From the NCBI GenBank assembly GCA_021234155.1, contig JAJEKV010000267.1, positions 399,489-463,488 of the forward strand: a stretch of 64,000 bases of DNA, read 5' to 3'. Both the position numbers and the translations under genes were made by a program. Position 1 is the first letter of the stretch, and every line of letters begins with the position of its first letter. Source of the DNA: Isoetes taiwanensis. Taxonomy: Eukaryota; Streptophyta; Lycopodiopsida; Isoetales; Isoetaceae. The notes below the pieces were generated by a model, which was not told the DNA's origin, did no database searches, and saw nothing but the letters and a program-made list of their open reading frames with translations. Below are positions 33,452 to 43,790 of this stretch, piece after piece.

Positions 33452-34360
33452 ATGGTGCCGTTTACTAATTCAGGTCTAACTGTTCATACTGGTGGCAATG
33501 ACTATGTGAGTCCATCTAGCACACCAAAAAGGGAATTATTTTCTACCCTCAAAGGTAACCAAGTCTTGTTTGATGCAATTGGGATATGTAGCTTACTTCT
33601 TCATCCCTACTTTGTAGATATAGAGGTACAATGTGGTCAGGTAGGGGGACAAGACACTCACACCCCTTCGAAAGCATTAGACACAGATAGAAACTCGGGC
33701 AAATCAGAAGATGCATCAGGTTACAGGAAGTCGGACAAATCAGTAGATGTCAACAAATCAGTAGGTGCATCAAGTCAAGCTCCAGTAGGTGCTCCAACTG
33801 GACAACAATCTGCCAGATCAGCAGATGCATTAAGTCATGCTCCACAATTAATCGCCAAATCAGCGGATGCATCAAAAGGTTATGATCTCGAACAAATCGT
33901 TTGGTGAATGTAAGTCACAAGGTAACTTCCAACCTTTTGTGCCTGTCTTCTTTTTAATTTGACCCATATAGTTACCGAATCTGTTAAATTTTTGCAGCTG
34001 GAAGTGTCTCAGAGAAAAAGCAAGAGCAGAATTCCAAGCAAAAGACACCTCCAAGACATTCTGAAGCAGAAGTTTCCAGCCCTGCACGAAGAGATGCTGA
34101 AGCAGAAGTTTCCAGCCCTGCACCAAGAAATGCTGAAGCAGAAGTTTCCAGCCCTGCACCAACTCTGTCCATGCAGAAGACTACAAGGTTAAGCCCAATC
34201 CTGCTTGTTTTTTACTACAATGGAGTTCTGGGTAGAAGCTATGACAAGAGTGAGTCCATACTCTTGAGCCTCTTGTGCTTGATCAAGAGGCAATCAGAAT
34301 ATTGGAGAAAAGTAGGGATTGGTTCAAAGGATGGGATAGTCCATTTCTTCATGAGGTTAG
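33452..34360 (+). pseudogene. E4 linker exons and possible FCP1-like start
   Basis: After an acceptor TTTTGCAG (33449), the reading SMVPFTNSGLTVHTGGNDYV leads to a Ser/Lys/Ala-rich linker with repeated KSxDASS-type units (33660-33890). A second piece (34000-34170) has three copies of a 30-base repeat encoding AEAEVSSPAP. It ends PILLVFYYNGVLGRSY (34195-34245), which resembles HAD motif I of FCP1-like proteins (VLDLNGVL in E2) with the catalytic Asp replaced by Tyr. The order linker then motif I matches the other FCP1-like copies. The similarity is short, so this assignment is tentative. Downstream motifs were not found. Confidence 0.35.
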
Positions 34361-34899
34361 TAATTTAATATAAACAACTTCATTTGAAGTCTTCATTTGT
34401 TTTTTAAATCATCTTGTTTTACCGCACCTTGGACTTTGGCAGTGTATGCACCATTCTCAAGATCAAGCATGACATGGAACAGAGGTTCCATTTCATGGAT
34501 CCGCCGAGCTTGCTATATGTGTCTTTGTAAAGCATGTTGTGGCTGCATGTCGAGACTTGGACATACTATCCCAATGCAAGGTGAGTTCAGAATTTGAAGG
34601 TATTACTCATCCAATGTGAGGCCGATATGTTTGTTGCGGGGTGTACCAATTTCTAGTTGCGAAATTTTTGTTGGACAGCAGAACGATGATTGATGTTGTG
34701 AAGCACAAATTCTTTAGTAATGAAGTCGGAGGTTGATGAGGATCAATAGATCTTTACTTGTAATCACATGTTTGTATTATTGTAACCAAAGAGGTTATTC
34801 TTGTAACCTATTCTTTCATTGACACTCTAATGTACATTGTTGTATACTATTGTATACAATAGACTTTTTGGGGCTGACGAGCAACACTCGGTGGAGTTC

Positions 34900-35425
34900 A
34901 AATCTTTTAAGAAATTGATGTATTCAAAGATTCATGACAATGTGGTGTTACATGTCGTGATAGATGTGGTGATGCAAATGGTGCATGTGGTGAATCATGT
35001 GGTGCATTTGGTGAATCATGTGGTGAATCATAGGTGGCATGTTGGAGCTTACGTGGCATGTTGGAGCCTAGGTGGCATGTTTGAGCCACCTTGGCATGTT
35101 GGAGCCTAGGTGGCATATTTGAGCCACCTTGGCATGCTTGAGCCTTTACATGACCTTTGTTACATGTTTGACTTCCATTGACCAACATGTTTGGTGATGC
35201 AAATGGTGCATGTGGTGGATCATGTGGTGCATTTGGTGAATCATGTGGTGAATCATGTGGTGAATCATAGGTGGCATGTTGGGGCTTACGTGGCATGTTG
35301 GAGCCTAGGTGGCATGTTTGAGCCACCTTGGCATGTTGGAGCCTAGGTGGCATGCTTTCTGGGTCTATGTGGCATGCTTGACCCTTTATCTTTGTGGCAT
35401 GTTGGAGCCTAGGTGGCATGCATGC
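34900..35425. repeat. Second repeat array of E4 (GTGGTGAATCATGTG and GGTGGCATGTTGGAGCC)
   Basis: Two blocks, 34970-35030 and 35190-35270, repeat GCATTTGGTGAATCATGTGG. Each is followed by tandem copies of a ~27-base unit, GTGGCATGTTGGAGCCTAG, alternating with GCATGTTTGAGCCACCTTG. The second block is a ~215-base duplication of the first. Confidence 0.9.
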
Positions 35426-35600
35426 AAACGTCCCCTTTCCTCTTCTCGCCTTTTCATTCCCAAAAATCGTATAGATGCCTACGATTTACATCCCTTTTAT
35501 TCCCAAAATTTGCCCCCGCAGCCTTCATTCAATCCCCATTGTCTATTCCGCCATCTCCTTCACTCCTTCCCCATTCCGGCCCATCTCCTTCACTTCCGCC

Positions 35601-35867
35601 ATGGCCAAGTTCAAGACTACACTCCGCAGGAACACTATCCCGGCCATTGTGCCTGCTCCTTCGCAGCCAGCACGGTCAGAATCCGTGGCTTCCTGCGGAG
35701 GATCCGTGTCTTCCTCCACCAGAGGAGGCCGCCTGCTACATGGTGGTGGCCAAGTTCACTCCACAGAGGTGGAGAAGCTCATCATGGATCATCGCCGCCG
35801 CCTTCGCTGCGGGTGCTCGAGTGGGTGCATGCGAGGTTATGATGACGAGGAGCCACCTCGAAAATGA
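35601..35867 (+). CDS. Small ORF in E4, 88 residues, unrecognised
   Basis: ATG in a good context (TCCGCCATGGCC) opens MAKFKTTLRRNTIPAIVPAP, followed by a Ser/Gly-rich stretch and an arginine- and cysteine-rich tail (DHRRRLRCGCSSGCMRGY). It is G/C-richer than the surrounding element and preceded by a pyrimidine-rich leader, so it may be the first exon of a captured host gene. No domain is recognised; it could also be a chance ORF in a G/C-rich patch. Confidence 0.3.
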   Translation: MAKFKTTLRRNTIPAIVPAPSQPARSESVASCGGSVSSSTRGGRLLHGGGQVHSTEVEKLIMDHRRRLRCGCSSGCMRGYDDEEPPRK

Positions 35868-35869
35868 AG

Positions 35870-36720
35870 ATGTATGCTCATGGGGACTCGACCTCCATAT
35901 AGAGCTCAAGATGGCCCCCCACCGATTAGTTTAGATTTGTATTGTAATCCCCGGTTTCAATTTTTTGGCAATAGTCCTTGTGACTATTCGATTTGTAAAG
36001 GCTTTTCATTAATGACAGTAACTTGTTTTGCAATAGAACTTGTTTTGCTTTTAACTGTTCTCCGATTTTTCAATCGTTATTTTTCCGGTTTAATTGAACT
36101 TTTTGTCATTAATTATAAAATGCAAACAAGGAATTTGAAGGTGCGGAATCTCTAACAAAATATGGTAACCAGCTCAACAAATAGGAAAATATGAGATGGG
36201 TGGCTTGGGTTCAAAAAAGAAATAGAGTTCAAAAGAACCGAAAAAGAAAAACACGTAATTCCCTGAAGCAAAAGTTAGTGGCCTTGCAAGAATCTTTGCA
36301 CAAAGCGAGCTCAATGAATTTTGGCCTCATATCAATTCGGGAACCTAATTTGGGATCCATATATTGTTGTCACCAAAATCAGTCAAGATACTATCAGGAA
36401 CTGAGAGCCATTCCATTTTCCGATGGGGTCAAAAATGGTCAATGCCCCCGGGCCGATTATGGTGAAGTCTGTGGTGAAAGCCGCGGGTGGAAACTGTGGT
36501 GAAAACTGTGGTGAAGCTGTGTGGTGATGCAAACGTTGTTTTTATATTTCAAAGGGAGAAAAATACATATGGAAATCTACCACACTTTGTAGAATAGTTC
36601 ATACTTCTTATGAAATGAAGTATCTTGAGAAAAATCGAGGAAAACTATAACCCCGAAGCTTCTAGTATTATCAAAATGCATTAGAGATATAATAATAGCT
36701 GTTTTGAAGAGGTTAATGAT
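35870..36720. other. E4 interior with a small GTGGTGAA cluster
   Basis: Four to five GTGGTGAA words at 36460-36530 continue the E4 motif series. A lysine/arginine-rich forward frame (36191-36300) has no recognisable domain. Confidence 0.4.
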
Positions 36721-36729
36721 GACATACAG

Positions 36730-37385
36730 TTACTGGGCCTCAATCAGATCCTGCATTGTGAGATCTGTAACTCTTCTTCTTCCAAGTATGTCCAAGATTT
36801 CATCAAGTTTTTCTGTTGAATAGTTGGTGAAATCCAGCAACACTAAAACATGAGCTTCTCGTTTCTGCTCCCACTTATGATACAGATTCACAAAGTATTG
36901 TCTCAGGTTGTTGTGTCTCCATGCAGCTGGCCTGTTGAGCACTTTTTTAATGGCTGAAGCATGGATCATTTCCTGCTTTAGTTCGATGAACATATCCTCT
37001 TCCTCAAGCATGGGGAGAGCTGCGAACTCATCCTCAGAATCATACGCCACCCCCAGAACCCTGTCGGCTGCACCAGCTCTGTTAAGTCTCCTGACTGCAT
37101 CTGTGTAAAACAACATCATTAGTAATAAGAAAGGCAACCGCCTATCACTGCCTTGGCTTCTAATTCTTTAAGCCCATCAGGAATTAACCTATGTTTTAAG
37201 CCTAGAATACCTCGGAATTCATGGGTCCTCCGCTCCTCTAATATCCGCCTCTGTTCCTGGTTTATTTGCTCCAGTATAGGTCTTACCAGATGCGACTGCA
37301 TTTGAACTGGCGAAATTGTTTGTGCCCGTGTTCTCCTTCTGTTTTCTTCCGCCATAGCTGGATCGGGATAAGCCAATGTCTGCAT
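36730..37385 (-). pseudogene. Unrecognised reverse gene of E4, two pieces
   Basis: The upstream piece (37385-37125) reads MQTLAYPDPAMAEENRRRTR and is rich in Q, E and R (ILEQINQEQRRILEERRTHE). The downstream piece (37105-36730) has an acidic patch (SEDEFAALPMLEEEDMF), then LRQYFVNLYHKWEQ and VLVLLDFTNYSTEKLDEIL. A good acceptor (TTTTACACAG) lies between them at about 37105, but the interval is only about 50 bases, short for a plant intron, so a frameshift is possible. Protein-like throughout; no family recognised. Confidence 0.35.
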
Positions 37386-37639
37386 GCAAAACTAGATTTA
37401 GGGTTTCCCTCCAATCTTTCCCCGACCCGACTTTTGAATGATTGAACTTGCATTTGATGTGATGATTTCAAAGTGGTGGGTTTCATCATGTGTTTCTCTG
37501 TCCCATTCCGTTCGTCCTTAATGTAATTTTTTACGTGTGTCACTTTCACCCGTCAATTAAACAGTAAAGATTGAAGAGTGAAGATTTATATTAAACATAT
37601 AAAATGATTACATAAGGTTACATTTCGAGATTATATACA

Positions 37640-38560
37640 CTTGTTTTCATTCCCTGTGGGTCTATCAAAAGAGATCCGGGTCCAGCTCCTCCTCGTCATC
37701 TTCTATGATCACCGGATCGGTGGCCACCGGTCGCCTTCCTTCCCCTATTTGCTCCCATTCCGAGGGAAAGCAAAAACCATAATGGTGGAGTGTTACCAAA
37801 CGGAATAGCAGCTTCTCCATGTCCATCCCGCAAGGCCTTGTGATGATAGTACATATCCTCAAGTGAAGGAATTGGTCCTCTCAAAACAACCTATCATAAC
37901 AAAAGAGGAACCTCGTCTAGCGTAAAGGCTTGGTAGCCATTAAGCGTAAAAGGTCTCAACCTTTGCAGATCCCGGTCAATAGTATGAGGAACGGGCCAAA
38001 GATTTGGTGTGTAAAAATTTGATGAGAGGCAGAGTGAAGTTGAGAGGTCAGGGGGAGTCGGGTGTACAATTCAACCTCCCCGGTGAGAGTTTTCAACATT
38101 TACGTGGTCATATTCTCATCCCGTGAATAGAGTAATTTCGTTGTTCGAAAGCATGTCCATCCATTCTCGCATGGCTGAAAATCGGGACAGACGCCTTAGG
38201 TATTATGGGCTCTTCTTCTCTCGGGTCACATTGTCCCATTCCTAAGACTCCATCGCTTTTGCAAAGATCCAAGAGGTGAAGTTGGCCATGTCTGCCTGTA
38301 GTAGCCGCCGTAAGTCAGAAATCAGAACCGCTTCCCACCGTGTACCAGCGTAAGAACCGTGAACCGCTTCCCAAGGACTCCGCTGTCAGAACCGCCCGCC
38401 CCCCCGAACCGCTTTGTAATAAATCAGAAACTTCGATCGGGGAGCAAGAAGAATAGCATCTCGGGCCTTTTGGGTTGCCCGAGGTCATTAATTTTCGCCA
38501 TCCCATAATGATTTTTGGGTACGGCTGTCAGCCAAAGGATGATGAGAGGAATTGATGGGA
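37640..38560. other. E4 interior, weak coding signal only
   Basis: On the reverse strand two overlapping frames at 37665-37884 give a plausible C-terminus (HHYGFCFPSEWEQ and an acidic end EDDEEELDPDLF). No domain was recognised upstream. The rest is unassigned. Confidence 0.3.
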
Positions 38561-38639
38561 CTGAGAGAATTTAAGGAAAAGGAAAGCATTTCAGTAGAAA
38601 AGCTGTTCAGAAGGATCTATCTGTGTCGGGAGAAGAGAC

Positions 38640-38770
38640 AGAAAGTGAAACACGTGGTGAAACATGTAGTGAAACACATGTGTCACCACATGTAGTGAAA
38701 CACATGTGTCACCACATGTGGTGAAACATATGTGGTGAAACATGTGGTGAAACATGTGGTGAACCTGGGG
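38640..38770. repeat. CACATGTGGTGAAACATGTGG array
   Basis: About ten copies of GTGGTGAAACA / TCACCACATG in alternating orientation within 130 bases, forming nested palindromes around CACATGTG. Confidence 0.85.
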
Positions 38771-38999
38771 CATGTTACATCAGGGACATCAAAATACAAT
38801 TACATATTACATCAGAAGCAAACATATTACATTGAAACAAGGGACATCAAAATACAATTGAGCATGGAATTGAGTTTCTTATATTATTCCCAAACAAGGC
38901 AAGACACAACAACATATTCAAAATTTCTGAATCATTTCCTAACCTGTAAGAATGTGTTCAGCTATTCTTCATCAGACATGCTATCTTCATCAGATAAAA

Positions 39000-39900
39000 C
39001 CTCGGGCAAGTTTTCTAGAATCTTTTCCTCATCTCGGGCTTTTGGTCTAGCACAGAAACAGTTCGAGCACCTTTCTTGATCTGCTGCATGGGAACTCGAA
39101 TAGCACAAATTTGAGTAGAGAATACAAGTGACTTTGGCTCGTTTGTCAACAACTCATACATCACCTTTGACCGAGGCTTCTTTCTATAGTAAATGCCCTC
39201 CACAACGGTTTCACCTCTCATAAACAAGTTTCCGCTCTGCTTGAAGTCATTTTCAACTTCAAATTTTGGCTTGGTGCATAGCTTTGAATTGTGATGCAAA
39301 GACCATCCGAAAATACATAGTCTTTGTTTGGGGACATTGCCTTTCGCTTTAAGTACTCAAAATGTTTCATAAAACAATGTTGAACAAAAGTGTGTCATGT
39401 TCCCTATCATCCGACACACATAGTAGTGTGTTTTCCTTCTCAATGGTGTACATGTCTGTGGATCAACCTGATAGGTTATTTGAACAAATATAGTTATCTG
39501 GTTGTTGACCCAGCGCATGGACTGAACTTCATTCTGCTCCTTAAAAGTATAATTCTGCGCAAAGTCAACCACGGATAGGTAAGCATCTCCGTGCAAGTTA
39601 TCAAGGAGTTCTTTGTCTTGGCTTTTGCTCGCCACTTATATCTGAAGTTGTGTAAAGGAAATTTTGGAAGCTTCTCCAACATTTTGTTCACCAGTGGAAG
39701 ACTTGCAGTTTCATTGTGTTGGTGAACGAGCTTAGACTTCTTGCTGCCATCTCTGAATACAGTTTTTTCATAGTCTAGGTATTCCCACTTCACCATGCCA
39801 CTATCACTAGATTGTTCATGTGGGCAGATAGGGAACTTCTTAATCCCACACTCTTTACACTCACCTGAATGCATTCCCTCTTATGGTAAGGTTGGAAGCT
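39000..39900 (-). pseudogene. DFAQNY-type DDE transposase-like gene, E4 copy
   Basis: The reverse strand from 39874 reads GECKECGIKKFPICPHEQSS (paired Cys), then KLPKFPLHNFRYKWRAKA. After one frameshift comes VVDFAQNYTFKEQNEVQSMR with NNQITIFVQITYQ (39470-39575). After a second shift comes VSDDREHDTL (about 39395-39420). After a third, FVQHCFMKHFEYLKRKA (39340-39395) and FSDG followed by SQFKA (39280-39320). The order matches the E2 copy at 16360-17320 (ENY, DDKVHDS, SDGCSSQFK). The Asp of DFAQNY, those of SDD and that of SDG are candidate catalytic residues of an RNase H-like fold. It is the best candidate for the enzyme that moved E4. Confidence 0.65.
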
Positions 39901-40224
39901 AGTTTTCTCACATAAAATTCCCCGCCACGAGACTTCTTGTGCTACTTATTTTGTATTCAGGGCCACTGCATTCACCATATATGTTCCGACCAAGCAAAGT
40001 CGACAAGTCACCGCTTGACTTTTGGGTGCTTAGTTCTCATACTATTGAAGCCATCTATTAGCATCGCATTCTAACATGGTATATACAAAGAAACAACTAT
40101 TGAAGTCCTTTAATTTTACAACAAACCATGGTTTTCAAATTTTTCAAACATCCCCTGCTTGATCATAACACTAGGATGTTCCGTCTTGAATTTCTGAACA
40201 ATTGCAATCGCAAGGAAGATAACA

Positions 40225-40785
40225 AGGTGATCAAAGATATTTATTGCACACTACATTTTCCACCACACTAGGCACCACATAGCATATATTATTGGACATT
40301 CATCTTACACCTCCTTATTCACCACACTAGGCACCACAACGCATATATTACATAATTTATTGTACACCATATTTTTCACCACACTAGGCATCACATAGCA
40401 TATATTATGGACATTCATCTTACACCTCGTTATTCACCACACTAGGCACCACATAGAATATATTACAGCATTTGTTTTACACCATATTTTTCACCACACT
40501 AGGCACCACACTAGGCACCACACCATGTTATTCACCACACTAGGGACCACATAGCATATATTCAACATTTATTTTACACCATGTTATTCACCACACTAGG
40601 CACCACATAGCATATATTACAAAGATATATTTTACACCATGTTATTCACCACACTAGGCACCACAAAGCATATATTGACAAAGATTTATTTCACACCACG
40701 TGCCTCACCACAAAGAACCACATATCACAAGCAATCACTAACCACATACCACATAATACCACATTAACAATAAAAAATGTGGTGA
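40225..40785. repeat. CACCACA-word array, right side of E4
   Basis: At least ten imperfect copies of a ~55-base unit containing CACCACACTAGGCACCACAT, then AGCATATATTA, then a short spacer ending TTACACC. The core CACCACA is the reverse complement of the TGTGGTG words on the left side, so the two arrays face each other. Confidence 0.92.
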
Positions 40786-40799
40786 AGATGAAGAAATGA

Positions 40800-41858
40800 A
40801 ATAACCTGTGATTCTTCCGGATAGTAAGTGGCATGATCCTCTCTTACATTTCGTTCCAATCTTCCGAACTTAACATCCTTTGCATTTGAGAGACCCTTGT
40901 TTTTTGGGTCCAAAATTGCTGCACAAGTTCTATGACGTAATTGGGAATTGCATCCGCTCTTCTAACTCTTTTGTACAAAACCCATTTCCCCTTTGCAATC
41001 TATCTCTTCCCTCTTCAATTTTGCTTTGGTAAGATTCCTAGGATGAACACCCAGCCTAGGTTTACCAAAACCCCGAAAGCACCGGCGGGATTAGCACTTT
41101 CGGTATTAATGCTTCCTCTTACGGCCATAGCAAGGCAACTACTCTTGGCTGCTAAACTGTCATTATTGTTTAGACTTCTTCACAAGTTGAATGGAAGCCA
41201 CGAGGTTGCTGACCACAATGCTCTTGGCTTGCAAATCTTTTCGACTCTTCGCCAAGTCACGTTGTCCATTGTGTCATCCTGCGAGATAATCTAGTAAAAC
41301 CTCTTTCTTATCTGCTGTTAGACAAGCCTTTAGTGGTGCTATGAAATGAAGATAACAATTTTAATACCATCCGACGCCTAGTAGAGGCCGTTCGTGGATC
41401 CCTCCCTCTCTTTGATGCAATTTTTGCTAATTCTTCTTTAGCTTCCCTTTGTCTTTTCCTTTGGCATCTTTTATGATCCCGTTCTTGTTCGAGTTCTCTT
41501 TCCCTTACCGTGCTCGGGGTTTGAGATTTTTAGCAGATTTGCTTCCAAATTAAATGATTGAAGGTATGAACCGGATTGATCCACAACTAACCGGATTAAG
41601 CGCCATAGCCAGGTGCTTGCCGGGAAAGGCGCGGGTGGGTCGTGGGTTTAGAAATCGGTTCGGTGGAGATTGGAATGGGGCGGGTGGCGTAGGGAAATTG
41701 GAATGGGATGGGTGGCGAGGAATCGGGTTGTTGCAGTTCAAGAAATGATTGAATCCGGGCAAGTACATGCACTAGGCGCCAAACAAACATTTAAAATCGC
41801 ACCACAAATTTGATATCTCCCACCATATTTTTAGGGGGGACAGGGGGGACACCCAGGG
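40800..41858. other. Right part of E4
   Basis: Possible N-terminal coding of the reverse transposase-like gene up to about 41780 (proline-rich frame at 41550-41768), with no recognised motif. The last ~90 bases share words with the left end (ATGGTGGGA, AATTTGTGGTG, GGCGCC). Runs of G (41832-41850) precede the inverted repeat. Confidence 0.4.
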
Positions 41859-41884
41859 TGTTCCACTACAACATGCTTTCACCC

Positions 41885-42245
41885 CAAGCAAAGACTCCTT
41901 GGAGATATTGAACAAAGATGATCGAAAATCTAGGGCGGGGTGCCAATGCAATGCCGCAGATGTAGTGCCATACGATACCAGAACAAAAAAGGTAATCATT
42001 TGGAGCAAGCTGGAGGACTTCATCGAGAACCCAGACATACATTTTATGATAATAGATGGCCAGCATTCAATAGAGGCCTAGAAGATTCTCATCAAGAAGG
42101 CACAGCATACTGGGAATCAGTTGTTCTATAAGTCAGATTCTCGTCAGAAACTGCCGGTTCCTGAGCGGCTCAACAACACCTGCCGAACTAGCCGAAATAA
42201 GCGCACTCCTAAATGACATGGGAAAAACTTTCTTATACAAAAGGT
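41885..42245 (+). pseudogene. E3 forward-gene exon right of E4 (DGQHSIEA motif)
   Basis: Continues the frame interrupted at 31045. SKDSLEILNKDDRKSRAGC is followed by ADVVPYDTRTKKVIIW and FMIIDGQHSIEA (about 42045-42078), with a stop right after and an alternative frame QILVRNCRFLSGSTT to a donor AAAAG|GTAATT at about 42241. The DGQHSIEA string recalls the DGxHR(L)xA core of ParB-like and DGQHR-type domains, but His-Ser replaces His-Arg and the rest is not convincing. The function is unknown. Confidence 0.4.
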
Positions 42246-42279
42246 AATTCTCTTCCTGCATTTTTATTTTTCGTATTTG

Positions 42280-42665
42280 CAAATCGCGCCAAGCGCGATT
42301 TCATAGTAGAAGGCAAATCGCGCCAGGCGCGATTTGCCTTCTAAATAGCAAAGGGTTCCGGGATGGTAGACGCGTTTCTCGTCAAATAAACAAATCGGCG
42401 CTGGGCGATTTCATATTAGAATACAAATTGCGCCACGCCGCGATTTGCCTAACCCGAGGAGACATGGCTGTCCTTGAAGATAGCCGTTTCTCCTCAAAGT
42501 AAACAAATCGCGTGGCGCAATTTGTATTCTAATATGAAATCGCCCGCGCCGATTTGGTTTATAGGACGAGAAACGCCTACCATTCCAAAACCCTTTGTTA
42601 TTTAGAGAAGGCAAATCGCTACCGGCGCGCGACGGTTTCTAATATGAAATCGTGGCGTGATTTTT
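42280..42665. repeat. Foldback of ~340 bases with CGCGCC palindromes
   Basis: Two arms (about 42311-42466 and 42479-42618) are imperfect reverse complements around a centre near 42472 (GAGGAGACATGGCT / AGCCGTTTCTCCTC). Matching inner words include ACGCGTTTCTCGTC / GACGAGAAACGC, AGCAAAGGGTT / AACCCTTTGTTA and TCATATTAGAATACAAATTG / CAATTTGTATTCTAATATGA. Embedded palindromes such as AAATCGCGCC-A-GGCGCGATTT occur at 42315-42335. Confidence 0.88.
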
Positions 42666-42719
42666 AAACTAGAAGGATTGTTTGAATTCACGATTATGAA
42701 GCTAACGGTTATTCCTTGC

Positions 42720-43790
42720 AGTCCCTATATAGAGCAACTTCGCATGCTCGAAAACCGTGGATTGAATATGGGAAGCCAATGCCGAGCCGCATTGGAGGCC
42801 AGTCCAAAAAGCGCCGAATTCAAGTTTTCGAAAGGACACTTAGTCGACTATAATCTGAGGACAAGACCAAGAGCACCGAGAACAAAGAAAAAAAAAAGGA
42901 GATGAAAAGGGTGATCTTTGCCAAGAACCAACCGTACCCAAGGATGCCACGCAAGATAGTTTTTGCCGGATCCGCTTTTGGGAGAAATGGAATGAATTCG
43001 GGACGCCACGTGGAGAAGAAGTTGCGATTCACAAGGAAGATTTCCTCCTGTTGACACATCAATTTTGATATCCATATAAGAGATGAGAAAGGCCTGTGGA
43101 TTGGAAGATCAGGAACTCATCTCGAGTCCTGGATAGGTTAATCGAGAAAGGAACTCCTTTACAAGAAAAACCTCAAGCAACAAAGGCTATGGAATCCTTT
43201 GAAGATGCATGCGACGAGCTAAAAAATATTAGAGTGCTCAAGAAGGCAGTTGGTGAGGAATTGCAAAGGCTTACAGGAGAGTGGTCGTTGTCGGAGTTAG
43301 GACTCATGCAAAAGTATAACGTCTCCAACGACGACCTAAAGAAGTATGTATTTTGGTCCAAGGACTTTGTCAAGCGGCCAGGTTGAAGAACGTTGCAAAG
43401 ATCGATGGGATTCACACAAAAGTTGCATCCGACTTGAAACGAAAAGTCGCGTTGGTGAAGCGGACCGGGAGACGGAATCCATGTTTTTTATCGAAAGTGT
43501 CCCTTTGGTTTCAAGTGTGCCTTGCCGAGGTGGGTGAAGGTCCCCATGATATCACACTCTTCGTGCTTGATAGCCGAGGCACCAGATGGTCGCTTGAAGA
43601 CTATAATACGTTCTTCAACATATGCAGTGGTTGCACGACAGAAATGAATTACACAATCGTCACTATATGTCCCTCCGACATGTCCTATGCATATGCTCTA
43701 AGTGCTGCAAATGACTTAGAATGCATGAAAGTCATAATGACAGCGATCCTCATAGATGAAAACAAGGACGTTGACTTCAAAGACAAGTAA
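42720..43790 (+). pseudogene. E3 forward gene, middle exons (unrecognised)
   Basis: After an acceptor CCTTGCAG (42720) the frame reads EQLRMLENRGLNMGSQCRAA and a lysine-rich stretch (PRAPRTKKKKRR). At 43096-43390 a helical segment follows (SFEDACDELKNIRVLKKAVG, LSELGLMQKYNVSNDDLKK). After a frameshift near 43370 comes KNVAKIDGIHTKVASDLKRK and HDITLFVLDSRGTRWSLEDY, with MNYTIVTICPSDMSYAYAL up to 43790. The protein-like content is strong over 1 kb, but I recognise no family. It may be the main body of the gene that starts left of E4. Confidence 0.45.

Larger units (their letters stand above)
31046..41884. mobile_element. E4: 10.8-kb DNA transposon nested in E3
   Basis: Bases 31046-31071 (starting GGGTGAAAGCATGTTGTAGT) are the exact reverse complement of 41859-41884 over 26 bases, flanked by CAAG duplications. 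Inside the repeats both ends have similar subterminal words (GTGGTGGGA...AATTTGT.GTG...GGCGC). The left half has many TGTGGTG words on the forward strand and the right half many CACCACA words, a mirror arrangement expected of transposase-binding sites. Genes: forward exons with a possible FCP1-like start, and on the reverse strand a DFAQNY-type transposase-like gene. All are damaged. Like E3 it makes a 4-base duplication, but its ends are unrelated to those of E3. Confidence 0.85.

Noticed and set aside
34907-35419. 170-residue reverse ORF with repeated PPRLQHAK
   Set aside because: Translation of the GGTGGCATGTTGGAGCC tandem repeat.
40225-40785. CACTA (En/Spm) element ends, because of many CACTA words
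   Set aside because: The words are internal repeats; the real ends of E4 are GGGTGAAAGC with a 4-base duplication, whereas CACTA elements end in CACTA with 3-base duplications.
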